From assembly GCA_035345935.1 (NCBI GenBank), contig DAORDK010000002.1, forward strand, positions 1 to 64,000: DNA of 64,000 bases, in the 5' to 3' direction. The DNA comes from SSSZ01 sp035345935 (GTDB lineage: Bacteria > Pseudomonadota > Gammaproteobacteria > Burkholderiales > Rhodocyclaceae). A program made the position numbers and the translations under genes. Positions 43,477-52,691 of this stretch are shown in pieces; position 1 is the first letter of the stretch, and each line of letters starts with the position of its first letter. The notes under the pieces are model-generated. The model had not been told where the DNA came from and made no database searches. It saw nothing but the letters and a program-made list of their open reading frames with translations.

Positions 43477-44844
43477 TCAGCCGGAAAGCAGGCGGTTTAT
43501 GTCGTTAAAAAAAGCAAAAGCCATCAGGGCCAACAAGAGGGAAAGGCCAATCTGCTGGCCGATTTCCATGGCCCGCTCCGACAGGGGGCCGCGCCTGACA
43601 ACTTCGATCATATGATACATCAAATGCCCCCCGTCCAGCACCGGAATGGGCAGCAGATTGAGTACTCCGAGGCTGATACTGACCAGAGCCATGAATTTCA
43701 GGTAATAGTCGAGACCAAGCTTGGCCGATTGCCCCGCATAGTCAGCGATGGTCACCGGTCCGGAAAGATTGCGCCAGGAAACTTCCCCAGTCAGCATCTT
43801 GCCCAGCATCACCAAGCTGAACACGGACTTGTCCCAGGTTTCTTCGATGGCCTTAGCACCGGCAGTAAGGAAATCGTAGCTCACCCGAGTACGAACCTCC
43901 CGCAGCGGTTCGTCGCTCTCGGCAGGAGCTACGCCTATGCGGCCGATTGTGTGGCGCCGTTCTTCCACCTCGGCAGGTACCACGGTGAGTTCTTCCTCGC
44001 CACCTGCGCGGGCCACCCGGAAACGCAGCCCCTTTCCGGGCGAGCTGCGAACGATGACCACCACATCGGGCCAGCGATCCACGACCTGGCCGTCGATGGC
44101 CAGCACTCGGTCGCCCTGTTTCAGGCCCGCCACTTCTCCTGGGCTGTCGGGGACGACCCTGCCGACCACTGCTGGAATCGGCGGCCGATAGAACGTCAGT
44201 CCCAGGCGTTCGAATGCATCCCCTTCCCAGCCACGGGCGCCCGCCAGAACAAGATCCAATCGGCGAACGGAGATGAGCCCCGCTTCGTCGATCACCTCGA
44301 CGCGGACATCTTCCTGTTCGACAGCCTTTTTCAGGACCTGCCAGCGGAAATCGGTCCAGGTCCGTACCGCTTCGCCATCGACATTGCGCACCAGCTCCCC
44401 ATTGGCGAACCCGGCCACGGCCGCGGGGCTTCCGGCGGACGGCGTACCGAGGATGGGAAGCAATTCGTCGCTTCCGGCCAGGAAGACGCCCCAGTAAAGC
44501 ACGATGGCCAGAAGAAAATTGGCCAGGGGACCGGCAACGACGATGGCGCTGCGGCGCCCAACGCCCTGGCGGTTGAAGGCCCGATGAAGCTCGTGGGGGG
44601 CCACCTCGCCTTCCCGCTCGTCGAGCATCTTGACGTAGCCTCCCAAGGGAAAGGCCCCCAAGACCCATTCCGTCTCGTCAGCACCCGAGATGCGGGACCA
44701 CAGGGGGCGGCCGAAACCGACCGAGAAACGGAGCACCTTGACGCCACACAGACGGGCCACGAGAAAGTGGCCGAACTCATGCACGACGATCAGGACGCCC
44801 AACACCACCACGAAGGCGGCGGCATAGACAGGAAAATCGCTCAC
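43477..44844 (-). CDS. rseP: Site-2 metalloprotease RseP
   Basis: 455 residues. The zinc motif is VVHEFGHFLVARLCG (about 21-35), with the third ligand in the LDG segment PIPVLDGGHLMYH near the C-terminus; two PDZ regions (about 115-295, VAGFANGELVRNVDGEAV and VAGLKQGDRVLAIDGQVV) lie between. Four membrane helices. It cleaves the anti-sigma factor RseA in the envelope stress response, which senses unfolded porins assembled by BamA. Only 2 bases separate it from bamA. Confidence 0.97.
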   Translation of the reverse strand: MSDFPVYAAAFVVVLGVLIVVHEFGHFLVARLCGVKVLRFSVGFGRPLWSRISGADETEWVLGAFPLGGYVKMLDEREGEVAPHELHRAFNRQGVGRRSAIVVAGPLANFLLAIVLYWGVFLAGSDELLPILGTPSAGSPAAVAGFANGELVRNVDGEAVRTWTDFRWQVLKKAVEQEDVRVEVIDEAGLISVRRLDLVLAGARGWEGDAFERLGLTFYRPPIPAVVGRVVPDSPGEVAGLKQGDRVLAIDGQVVDRWPDVVVIVRSSPGKGLRFRVARAGGEEELTVVPAEVEERRHTIGRIGVAPAESDEPLREVRTRVSYDFLTAGAKAIEETWDKSVFSLVMLGKMLTGEVSWRNLSGPVTIADYAGQSAKLGLDYYLKFMALVSISLGVLNLLPIPVLDGGHLMYHMIEVVRRGPLSERAMEIGQQIGLSLLLALMAFAFFNDINRLLSG

Positions 44845-44852
44845 CGCTTGCG

Positions 44853-46031
44853 TCAGTCGCCGATGAGGCCGTGGGCGACGCGTCGCGCCTCGCCATCGGA
44901 GCCCAGGACATCTTCGAGACTGCCCTCCGGTCCCGCCGGAAGCCGATCGAGAGTCGCGGCGATCACCCGGGCAATTCCGAGAAAGGGCAATTTGCGATCG
45001 AGGAAAGCGGCAACGGCGACCTCATTGGCGGCGTTGAGGATGGCCGGCGCGGTTCCTCCGGCGGAGAGAGCATCGTAGGCCAGCCGGAGGCAGGGAAACC
45101 GCTCGAAATCCGGCGCCTCGAAATCGAGCCGGGCGAGCTTGAAAAGGTCGAGGGGCTCCACCCCCGATTCGATCCGCTCCGGATAGGCCAGCGCGTGGGC
45201 AATAGGCGTTCGCATGTCGGGATTGCCGAGCTGGGCGATGATGGAGCCATCGACGTAATCGACCAGCGAATGGATGACGCTTTGGGGATGGACGACCACC
45301 TGGATGCGCTCAGGCTCGCAATCGAATAGCCAGCGGGCCTCGATGACTTCCAGGCCTTTGTTCATCATGGTGGCCGAATCGACCGAAATCTTGCGGCCCA
45401 TGACCCAGTTCGGATGGGCGCAGGCGGATTCCGGGGTCACCTCGGCCAGCGCCTCCACCGGCGTCGTCCGAAACGGCCCACCCGAAGCGGTGAGCAGGAT
45501 GCGCCGAACCCCACAGCGCCGGAGCCCGGTGGAAAAATCAGCCGGCAGGGACTGGAAGATGGCATTGTGTTCGCTATCCACCGGAAGCAGACGCCCGCCC
45601 GATTCCCGCATCGCCGCCATGAACAGCTCACCGGCCATCACCAGGGCCTCCTTGTTGGCGAGCAGTATCTTTTTGCCCCGGCGGGCTGCGGCCAAAGTCG
45701 GCGCAAGGCCCGCGGCACCGACAATGGCGGCCATCACGGTATCGACTTCGGGATGGGTCGCCAGATCGATGAGCGAATCGACTCCATGGAGCACTTCGGT
45801 GCTCACCCCGGCGGTCTTCAACCGCCCGGCCAAGTCATCGGCCAGTCGAGCATCGCGCAGGACGGCGTAAGGCGGCCGGAATTCCACGCACTGCTCGAAC
45901 AGGCGGTCGACTTGGCTATGGGCACAGAGGCCGAAAATCCGGTAACGGCCTGGGTGCCGACGGACCACGTCAAGCGTGTTGACACCGATTGATCCCGTGC
46001 ACCCCAGGAGGGTGAGACTCTGGCGCTTCAT
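44853..46031 (-). CDS. dxr: 1-deoxy-D-xylulose 5-phosphate reductoisomerase
   Basis: 392 residues from ATG at 46031 ([23 protein letters not shown], NADPH-binding GxTGSIG). [34 protein letters not shown] and [22 protein letters not shown]-type segments ([18 protein letters not shown]) line the active site. It makes MEP in isoprenoid synthesis. It sits 4 bases into cdsA and 8 bases before rseP. Confidence 0.97.
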   Translation of the reverse strand: [392 protein letters not shown]

Positions 46032-46846
46032 CCGCCTGCCCTTCCGGACAGAAGCCACAGGCACGCCACGGTCGGCAGGGTCGAGGTCAGGCTGTCGATG
46101 CGGTCAAGCACCCCTCCATGACCGGGGAGTATGGTGCTGCTGTCCTTCAGCCCCGCTTGGCGCTTGAGCAGTGATTCGAAAAGATCGCCCAGGATGCTCA
46201 CGGCAGTCACCAGGACAAGGCCCGGTAGCCATACGAGGAGCGACCCTTCGCCGCCGAAGAGACCATGCCGAAGGGCGAGTCCATAGAGCATCACTGCGAT
46301 ACCGGCGCCGATGGCTCCTTCCCAGGTCTTTCCAGGACTGACCGTTGGCGCAAGTTTGTGCCGACCCCAGGTCTTGCCTGCAAAATAGGCGGCGATGTCC
46401 GCGAGCCAGACGACCGCCAGGATCGCCAGCAATACCCCGGGGCCAAGGACGCGCAACTGCACGATGGCCAACCAGGCGGGAAGCAAGACCAGCAAACCGA
46501 CGATCGCGCCGCCCACTCGTCCCGGCCACTTGAATCGCAGCCACAGCGGGACGACAAGGAGCCAGAAAGCCAAAGCCGGGAGGTAGAGGGCGATCGCTTC
46601 ATCGGTTTGCGTCACTTCGACCAGTTGCGGCCGGCCCACGGTCAATCCCACTGCCAGCAATCCCAGGGCAATGCCATAGGCCACCCGCTTGCCGCTCGCC
46701 CATTGGACCAGCCCTCCCCATTCCCAGGCGGCGATCGCCGTCGCAGCCGCCATCAACAGAGCCCACTGCACCTGGGTCAGGAGAAACAGGCTCGGCAGCA
46801 ACACCGCCAGGAGGCCTATCGCCGTGGCGATGCGGGTCTTAAGCAT
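46028..46846 (-). CDS. cdsA: Phosphatidate cytidylyltransferase
   Basis: 272 residues from ATG at 46846. Multi-pass membrane protein; the C-terminal signature is GDLFESLLKRQAGLKDSS...LPGHGGVLDRIDSL. It makes CDP-diacylglycerol, the precursor of all phospholipids. Start overlaps the uppS end by 8 bases. Confidence 0.96.
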   Translation of the reverse strand: MLKTRIATAIGLLAVLLPSLFLLTQVQWALLMAAATAIAAWEWGGLVQWASGKRVAYGIALGLLAVGLTVGRPQLVEVTQTDEAIALYLPALAFWLLVVPLWLRFKWPGRVGGAIVGLLVLLPAWLAIVQLRVLGPGVLLAILAVVWLADIAAYFAGKTWGRHKLAPTVSPGKTWEGAIGAGIAVMLYGLALRHGLFGGEGSLLVWLPGLVLVTAVSILGDLFESLLKRQAGLKDSSTILPGHGGVLDRIDSLTSTLPTVACLWLLSGRAGG

Positions 46847-47609
46847 GGGAAGGCGTCGCGACTGCCGACGGCAACTGCTCGCTGGTGCGTCCGAAACGGC
46901 GTTCCCGCTGGTGATACGACTCAATGGCCGCGTCCAGGGCTTTCCCATCGAATTCTGGCCAGAGCAGGTCGGTGAAGTGGAGCTCGGTATAGGCCAGTTG
47001 CCAGAGCAGGAAATTGCTGATTCTCTGCTCTCCCCCGGTCCTGATGAAGAGATCGGGCTCAGGGGCGAAACTCATCGCCAGGTAGGGTTCCAGGTCGCTC
47101 TCCGCCCATTGCGCGAGATCAGGTCGCTCGGTCCGCAGGCGATTGGCGGCCTGGATGATGTCCCAGCGACCCCCGTAATTCGCCGCGACCGTCAGTTGAA
47201 GACGTTGATTGGCCATGGTCTTCGCTTCCGCTTCGCCGATCAGCTCCCGCAGTTTGGGATCGAACCGGCTGATATCGCCGACGATCCGCAAGCGCACCCC
47301 GTTGCGGTGGAGCTTCGCGACTTCCTGTTCGAGGGCCTTGACGAAGAGTTGCATGAGCAAGCTCACCTCCTCCGCCGGGCGACGCCAATTCTCGGAACTG
47401 AAGGCAAACAGCGTGAGGAACTCGACTCCGCGTTCGAGGCAGGCTTTGACCATCTCGCGGACCGTCTCGACCCCCCGTTTGTGGCCCGCAAAGCGCGGCA
47501 GGAAGCGCTTCTTTGCCCAACGGCCATTGCCGTCCATAATGACGGCGATATGCCGCGGGACTGGCGGCGTCTCGGGAACTTCCCGGGTTGAGCTCGTGAA
47601 AATGGGCAT
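46839..47609 (-). CDS. uppS: Undecaprenyl diphosphate synthase
   Basis: 256 residues. HIAVIMDGNGRWAKKR holds the catalytic Asp, then GHKRGVETVREMV, FLTLFAFSSENWRRP, and RTGGEQRISNFLLWQLAYTE in the C-terminal half. It makes the C55 carrier lipid for peptidoglycan and LPS. Confidence 0.97.
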   Translation of the reverse strand: MPIFTSSTREVPETPPVPRHIAVIMDGNGRWAKKRFLPRFAGHKRGVETVREMVKACLERGVEFLTLFAFSSENWRRPAEEVSLLMQLFVKALEQEVAKLHRNGVRLRIVGDISRFDPKLRELIGEAEAKTMANQRLQLTVAANYGGRWDIIQAANRLRTERPDLAQWAESDLEPYLAMSFAPEPDLFIRTGGEQRISNFLLWQLAYTELHFTDLLWPEFDGKALDAAIESYHQRERRFGRTSEQLPSAVATPSHA

Positions 47610-47624
47610 GCGATGCGGGCCGCG

Positions 47625-48182
47625 TCAGACCTGCATCAACTCGGCCTCTTTCTGGGCCAGAATCTTGTCCACCTCGGCGACGTACCTGTCGGTGAGTTTC
47701 TGGACGTCGTCCTGGGCGCGGCGCTCGTCATCCTCAGGAATCTCATGTTTCTTGAGGGCATCCTTGAGATGGGTGTTGGCGTCGCGGCGCAGGTTGCGGA
47801 TCGCCACCTTGGCCGTCTCGCCTTCTTGACGGACCACTTTGGTCAGGTCGCGACGGCGTTCCTCGGTGAGCGCCGGCATGGGAACGCGGATCAACTCGCC
47901 TTGGGTAGCGGGGTTGAGACCCAGGTCCGAATCGCGGATCGCTTTCTCGACCTTCTGGACCATGTTCTTTTCCCAGGGCTGGACCCCCAGGGTGCGCGCA
48001 TCGATGAGGGTAATGTTGGCCACCTGATTGACCGGCACCAGGGACCCGTAATAATCCACCTGGACGTGATCCAGAAGGCCGACGTGAGCACGGCCGGTAC
48101 GGACCTTGGCCAGATCGGCTTTGAGCGCTTCCAGGGAGCGCTGCATCTTGTGCTCCGCGGTTTTTTTCAATTCGGCAATCAT
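47625..48182 (-). CDS. frr: Ribosome recycling factor
   Basis: 185 residues from ATG at 48182 (MIAELKKTAEHKMQRSLEALKADLAKVRTGRA pattern). PMPALTEERRRDLTKVVR and IRNLRRDAN are conserved tRNA-mimic helix segments. It splits post-termination ribosomes with EF-G. Confidence 0.98.
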   Translation of the reverse strand: MIAELKKTAEHKMQRSLEALKADLAKVRTGRAHVGLLDHVQVDYYGSLVPVNQVANITLIDARTLGVQPWEKNMVQKVEKAIRDSDLGLNPATQGELIRVPMPALTEERRRDLTKVVRQEGETAKVAIRNLRRDANTHLKDALKKHEIPEDDERRAQDDVQKLTDRYVAEVDKILAQKEAELMQV

Positions 48183-48193
48183 CACGTTCTCCG

Positions 48194-48910
48194 TCAGCAA
48201 TAAACCAACGTACCCTCGTCTTCGCCGCAGACGACGCGCTTCAACGCACCGGCCTTGAAGATGGAAAACACGTTGATCGGCAGTTTCTGGTCGCGGCACA
48301 GGGCGAACGCCGTGGCATCCATGACCGCGAGGTTGCGCGAAATCGCTTCGTTGAAGCTGATCCGGTCGTAGCGGGTGGCGGAAGGATCCTTCTTGGGGTC
48401 GGCGGTGTAGATGCCGTCGACCTTGGTCGCCTTGAGAACGATTTCCGCACCGATCTCCGATCCCCGCAGCGCGGCGGCGGTATCGGTGGTAAAGAAGGGA
48501 TTGCCTGTCCCGGCACCGAAGACGACGATCTTGCCTTCTTCGAGATAGCGGATGGCCTTGCCCCGGATATAGGGTTCGACCACCTGCTCGATATTGAGCG
48601 CCGACTGGACTCGGGAATTGAGTCCCGCCTGGCGGAAGGCATCGGACAAGGCCATGGCGTTCATCACCGTGGCCAGCATGCCCATGTAGTCGGCGGTGGC
48701 ACGGTCCATCCCGGTGGCCGTGCCGGCCATGCCGCGAAAGATGTTGCCTCCGCCGATGACCACGCCGATTTCCACCCCCAGATCGGCGACCGCCTTGATC
48801 TCGCCGACGATGTCCGCGATGGTCTGCGGATTGATGCCGTAGGCGTCGTCGCCCATGAGGGCTTCGCCCGAGAGCTTCAGGAGGATGCGCTTATAGCGGG
48901 GAGAAGCCAT
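48194..48910 (-). CDS. pyrH: UMP kinase
   Basis: 238 residues. RILLKLSGEALMGD, GVVIGGGNIFRG, ATVMNAMALSDAF and KVDGIYTADPKKDPSA are amino acid kinase motifs specific to bacterial UMP kinase. It makes UDP. Third gene of the rpsB operon. Confidence 0.98.
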   Translation of the reverse strand: MASPRYKRILLKLSGEALMGDDAYGINPQTIADIVGEIKAVADLGVEIGVVIGGGNIFRGMAGTATGMDRATADYMGMLATVMNAMALSDAFRQAGLNSRVQSALNIEQVVEPYIRGKAIRYLEEGKIVVFGAGTGNPFFTTDTAAALRGSEIGAEIVLKATKVDGIYTADPKKDPSATRYDRISFNEAISRNLAVMDATAFALCRDQKLPINVFSIFKAGALKRVVCGEDEGTLVYC

Positions 48911-48927
48911 CGTCGTGGTCCCCCTGC

Positions 48928-49824
48928 TTACTTCTGGGAGGCTGCGGCAGCCTGGGCGGCCACTTCGGCGGCGAAGTCGGACACTTTCTTCTCGATGCCC
49001 TCGCCCACCACGTAGAGGGTGAAGCCGGCCACCGAAGCGCCCTTCTGCTTGAGCAGTTGCTCGACGGTCTGCTTGCCGTCCTCGGCCTTCACGAAGACCT
49101 GGGCCAGCAGGGTGACTTCCTTGAGGTACTTCTGGACCGTGCCTTCGGCAATCTTTTCCAACATGGCTTCCGGCTTGTTGTCGGCCCTAGCCTTTTCGAT
49201 CGCAATGCGCCGCTCGGTCTCGATCAATTCGGCGGAAACACCGCTTGCGTCAAGCGCCTTGGGCTTGGATGCCGCGATGTGCATGGCGAGATCCTTGGCC
49301 AGTTGCTCGTCGCCGCCGACCACGTCGATGACGACGCCGATCTTGGAACCGCCATGGACGTAGGAAGTCAGCTTGCCTTTGGCCTCCAGCCGCACGAAGC
49401 GGCGGATCGACATGTTTTCGCCGATCTTGCCGACCAGGGCGGAGCGGGTGGACTCGACGGTACCTTCGCCCATGGGCAGGGCGGACAGCGCCGCCACGTC
49501 GGCGGGGGCGCGGGTCGCCACCAGCTCCGCGCAACCCTTGGCGAGGGCGATGAATTCGTCGTTCTTGGCGACGAAGTCGGTTTCGCTATTGACTTCGATC
49601 ATGGCGCCCAGCTTGCCGTCGCCGGACAGGTAGAGCCCGACCACGCCTTCGGCGGCGATGCGGGCGGCGGCCTTGGTCGCCTTGTTGCCGAGCTTGACGC
49701 GGAGGATTTCCTCCGCCTTGCCCATGTCCCCGTCAGCTTCGGTGAGGGCCTTCTTGCATTCCATCATGGGCGCGTCGGTCTTGCCGCGCAGTTCAGCCAC
49801 CATGCTTGCGGTAATTGCCGCCAT
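48928..49824 (-). CDS. tsf: Elongation factor Ts
   Basis: 298 residues from ATG at 49824 (MAAITASMVAELRGKTDAPMMECKKAL). The EF-Tu contact motif is TDFVAKNDEF; RARADNKPEAMLEKIAEG-like C-terminal segment (KARADNKPEAMLEKIAEG) is conserved. It is the nucleotide exchange factor for EF-Tu, co-transcribed with rpsB. Confidence 0.98.
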   Translation of the reverse strand: MAAITASMVAELRGKTDAPMMECKKALTEADGDMGKAEEILRVKLGNKATKAAARIAAEGVVGLYLSGDGKLGAMIEVNSETDFVAKNDEFIALAKGCAELVATRAPADVAALSALPMGEGTVESTRSALVGKIGENMSIRRFVRLEAKGKLTSYVHGGSKIGVVIDVVGGDEQLAKDLAMHIAASKPKALDASGVSAELIETERRIAIEKARADNKPEAMLEKIAEGTVQKYLKEVTLLAQVFVKAEDGKQTVEQLLKQKGASVAGFTLYVVGEGIEKKVSDFAAEVAAQAAAASQK

Positions 49825-49911
49825 ATCTTCTCCTAGATGCTTGACACGCGAGGAAGGCGGGGTGAAGTCCGGCCGGAATACCGGCTTTTCCTCATCCCCC
49901 CTCACCCCGGA

Positions 49912-50661
49912 TTACTCTGCGGATTCTTCCTCGACTTCGACGAACTCGTCGTCGCCGCCGGCCGCGACGATTTCCTGGACCACTTGGCTGCGACCCTCGA
50001 GGATGGCGTCGGCGACGCCGCGGGCATAGAGCCGGATGGCGCGGGAGGAGTCGTCATTACCCGGGATGACGTAACCGACGCCGTCCGGGGAGTGATTGGT
50101 ATCGACCACGCCGATGACCGGAATGCCCAGCTTGCCGGCCTCGGTGACGGCAATCTTGTGGTAGCCGACGTCGACGATGAAAATGGCATCGGGCAGACCG
50201 CCCATGTCCTTGATGCCGCCAATGGATTTCTGAAGCTTTTCCAGTTCGCGGCGGAAAGTCAGGGCTTCCTTCTTGGGCATCTTTTCCAGATCGCCGGCTT
50301 CGACGGCCAGCTCCATGTCGCGCAGGCGCTTGATCGAGGTCTTGACCGTCTTGAAATTGGTCAGCATGCCGCCCAGCCAGCGCTGATCGACATAGGGCGC
50401 ACCGGCGCGCTGGGCTTCCTCGGCCATGATTTCCCGAGCTTGCCGCTTGGTGCCGACGAAAAGGATGTTGCCCCGATTGGAAGACAGCTTCTTGACGAAG
50501 GCCATGGCTTCGTTGTACTTGGTCAGGGTCTGCTCAAGATTGACGATGTGAATCTTGTTGCGAGCGCCGAAGATGTAGGGAGCCATCTTGGGGCTCCAGA
50601 AGCGGGTCTGGTGGCCGAAATGGACGCCGGCCTCCAGCATTTGACGCATGGTCACGGACAT
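49912..50661 (-). CDS. rpsB: 30S ribosomal protein S2
   Basis: 249 residues from ATG at 50661, preceded by AAAGGAG. MRQMLEAGVHFGHQTRFWSPKM, FVGTKRQA, RWLGGMLTNF and VDTNHSPDGVGYVIPGNDDS are invariant features; an acidic tail (DDEFVEVEEESAE) follows. First gene of the long minus-strand cluster. Confidence 0.99.
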   Translation of the reverse strand: MSVTMRQMLEAGVHFGHQTRFWSPKMAPYIFGARNKIHIVNLEQTLTKYNEAMAFVKKLSSNRGNILFVGTKRQAREIMAEEAQRAGAPYVDQRWLGGMLTNFKTVKTSIKRLRDMELAVEAGDLEKMPKKEALTFRRELEKLQKSIGGIKDMGGLPDAIFIVDVGYHKIAVTEAGKLGIPVIGVVDTNHSPDGVGYVIPGNDDSSRAIRLYARGVADAILEGRSQVVQEIVAAGGDDEFVEVEEESAE

Positions 50662-50762
50662 TTGAAACTCCTTTAAGGGTTGGACCGCCACCCGCCGCCA
50701 ACGCCCGCCATTCTTGGATTTCTGGCAGACACCCTTAATCGGCGGGTGTGTGGGATGTACGG

Positions 50763-50777
50763 CGGGCACTATGCCCG
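50763..50777 (-). promoter_or_regulatory. Hairpin in the rpsB leader, candidate S2 autoregulatory element
   Basis: A perfect 6-base stem CGGGCA/TGCCCG with a 3-base loop lies in the roughly 150-nt leader between a -10 box (TACAAT, 50817-50822 on the minus strand, weak -35) and rpsB. Ribosomal protein S2 represses its own operon through leader RNA in several proteobacteria; whether this hairpin is that element is inference. Confidence 0.4.
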
Positions 50778-50858
50778 TCGCCGCCTTTCCGGACTCACGC
50801 CCGAAAAAACTTTTGGATTGTACTATGGAGTTGGCCGGGACAGAAGCCCAGAGGCCGA

Positions 50859-51767
50859 TCAGTACCCATTCTGCTTGAGGGCGAGAAGCTGCAGGACCCG
50901 TTCCAGATAGGGCTGCCAATCCGGCATCGCGAGACCCAAAGCGGACTCCAGCCGTGAGCAATCGAGGCGGGAATTGAGGGGCCGGCGGGCGGCCTGCGCC
51001 AGTTCGCCGGTCAGAATGGGTCGGACGGCATCGGCATCCATGCGCAAGGCGAATCCACGCCGGGCGGCAAGGCCGACGATGGTGCGGGCAAATTCGTACC
51101 AGGACAGCGGATGAGCCGCGGCCAAGTGATAGAGGCGGGCCTCGCCGACCGCCAGCAGACCCCCGCGCCGGACGGCAGCCAAGGCAAGCCCGGTCACCGT
51201 GGAAACAAGAGCGGCTGGGGTCGGGCTGCCGACCTGATCGGCCACCACCTCGAGGAAGTCTCTTTCCCGGGCCAGTCTGAGGATTCTCTTGACGAAATTG
51301 TCACCCCGGGCGCCAAAGACTCCACTGGTACGGAAGATGAGCGCCCGGGCGCCCGAACCGGAAATCGCGAGTTCTCCCTCGTGCTTGGTGCGGCCGTACA
51401 CGTTGAGCGGCCTTGCCGGATCGTCCTCCCGATACGGCCCCGGCTTGCCCCCGTCGAAAATATAATCGGTGGAATAGTGGATCAGGAGCGCTCCCGAACG
51501 CGCGCATTCCGCGGCGAGGAGTGCCGGCGCTTCCGCATTGATGCGGCGCGCGCTATCCGCTTCGCTCTCGGCCCGGTCCACTGCGGTGTAGCCAGCGGCA
51601 TTCACGATGACGCCGGGAGCAATGCTGCGGACCCGACTACGCAGTCCATCGAGGTCCGCGAGGTCGCAATCGCCGCGCGCCAAGGCGCAGAGGGCGCCAT
51701 GCGGAGCGAGGGAGCGTTGGAGTTGCCAGCCGATCTGGCCGTCGCAGCCCAGAAGAAGGATCGTCAC
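50859..51767 (-). CDS. rmlD: dTDP-4-dehydrorhamnose reductase
   Basis: 302 residues from GTG at 51767. ILLLGCDGQIGWQLQRSL is the NAD(P) Rossmann motif; NAAGYTAVDRAESE, HYSTDYIFDG, and YGRTKHEGE (catalytic Tyr-x3-Lys) are RmlD signatures. It completes dTDP-L-rhamnose for O-antigen or exopolysaccharide. The other rml genes are absent from this window, and it stands alone between rpsB and map. Confidence 0.93.
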   Translation of the reverse strand: MTILLLGCDGQIGWQLQRSLAPHGALCALARGDCDLADLDGLRSRVRSIAPGVIVNAAGYTAVDRAESEADSARRINAEAPALLAAECARSGALLIHYSTDYIFDGGKPGPYREDDPARPLNVYGRTKHEGELAISGSGARALIFRTSGVFGARGDNFVKRILRLARERDFLEVVADQVGSPTPAALVSTVTGLALAAVRRGGLLAVGEARLYHLAAAHPLSWYEFARTIVGLAARRGFALRMDADAVRPILTGELAQAARRPLNSRLDCSRLESALGLAMPDWQPYLERVLQLLALKQNGY

Positions 51768-51890
51768 GGCAGTTTTTTGGGGATGAATCCGGGTATGGGC
51801 GCCAGTATGCCTTCGGCGGCCGGCTTTGCGAAATGGAGCGCATAATTTATCCTTCGCCCCTTTCCCAACGCCCCACACGAAGCCAATCCC

Positions 51891-52691
51891 ATGGGCATTT
51901 CCATCAAGACGCCTGAAGCCGTCGAAAAGATGCGCGTCGCCGGTCGGCTGGCCGCCGAAGTCCTCGACTACATCGAGCCTTTCGTCGTCGCCGGCGTGTC
52001 CACCGAAGAACTGGACCGCCTGTGCCACCACTACATGGTGGATGTCCAGGGTTGCATTCCGGCGCCCCTCAACTATGCCCCCGCGGGCTACAAGCCCTAC
52101 CCCAAATCGATCTGCGCCTCGGTGAATCATCAGGTCTGCCATGGCGTTCCCGGGGAGAAGACGCTCAAGAACGGAGACATCGTCAATCTGGACATTACGA
52201 CCATCAAGGACGCTTATCACGGCGACACCAGCCGGATGTTCGTGGTCGGCGAAGGATCGATCCAGGCCCGCCGCCTGTGCGAAGTCACCTTCGAGTGCCT
52301 CTGGCTGGGAATTTCGGCCGTCCGTCCCGGCGCTTTTCTAGGCGACATCGGCGCCGTGATCCAGAAGCATGCCGAGAAGAACGGCTACTCCGTCGTGCGC
52401 GAATTCTGCGGCCACGGCATCGGCGAGCGCTTTCATGAAGAACCCCAGGTCCTGCACTACGGCAGGGCCGGTACCGGGATCGAACTGAAAGCCGGGATGA
52501 TCTTCACCATCGAACCCATGATCAACGCCGGCAAGGCGGCCATCCGCGAACTGGCCGATGGCTGGACCATCGTCACCAAGGATCACAGCCTGTCGGCCCA
52601 GTGGGAACACACCATCCTGGTTACCGAAACCGGCTACGAAGTCCTGACCGTCTCCACAGGAACCCGCCCCAAGCCGGACTGGATCAAATGA
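51891..52691 (+). CDS. map: Methionine aminopeptidase, type I
   Basis: 266 residues. Metal ligands are in NLDITTIKDAYHGDTSRMF (two Asp), GHGIGERFHEEP (His), FTIEPMI (Glu) and WEHTILVTETG (Glu). It removes the initiator Met. The stop overlaps the glnD start by 4 bases. Confidence 0.97.
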   Translation: MGISIKTPEAVEKMRVAGRLAAEVLDYIEPFVVAGVSTEELDRLCHHYMVDVQGCIPAPLNYAPAGYKPYPKSICASVNHQVCHGVPGEKTLKNGDIVNLDITTIKDAYHGDTSRMFVVGEGSIQARRLCEVTFECLWLGISAVRPGAFLGDIGAVIQKHAEKNGYSVVREFCGHGIGERFHEEPQVLHYGRAGTGIELKAGMIFTIEPMINAGKAAIRELADGWTIVTKDHSLSAQWEHTILVTETGYEVLTVSTGTRPKPDWIK

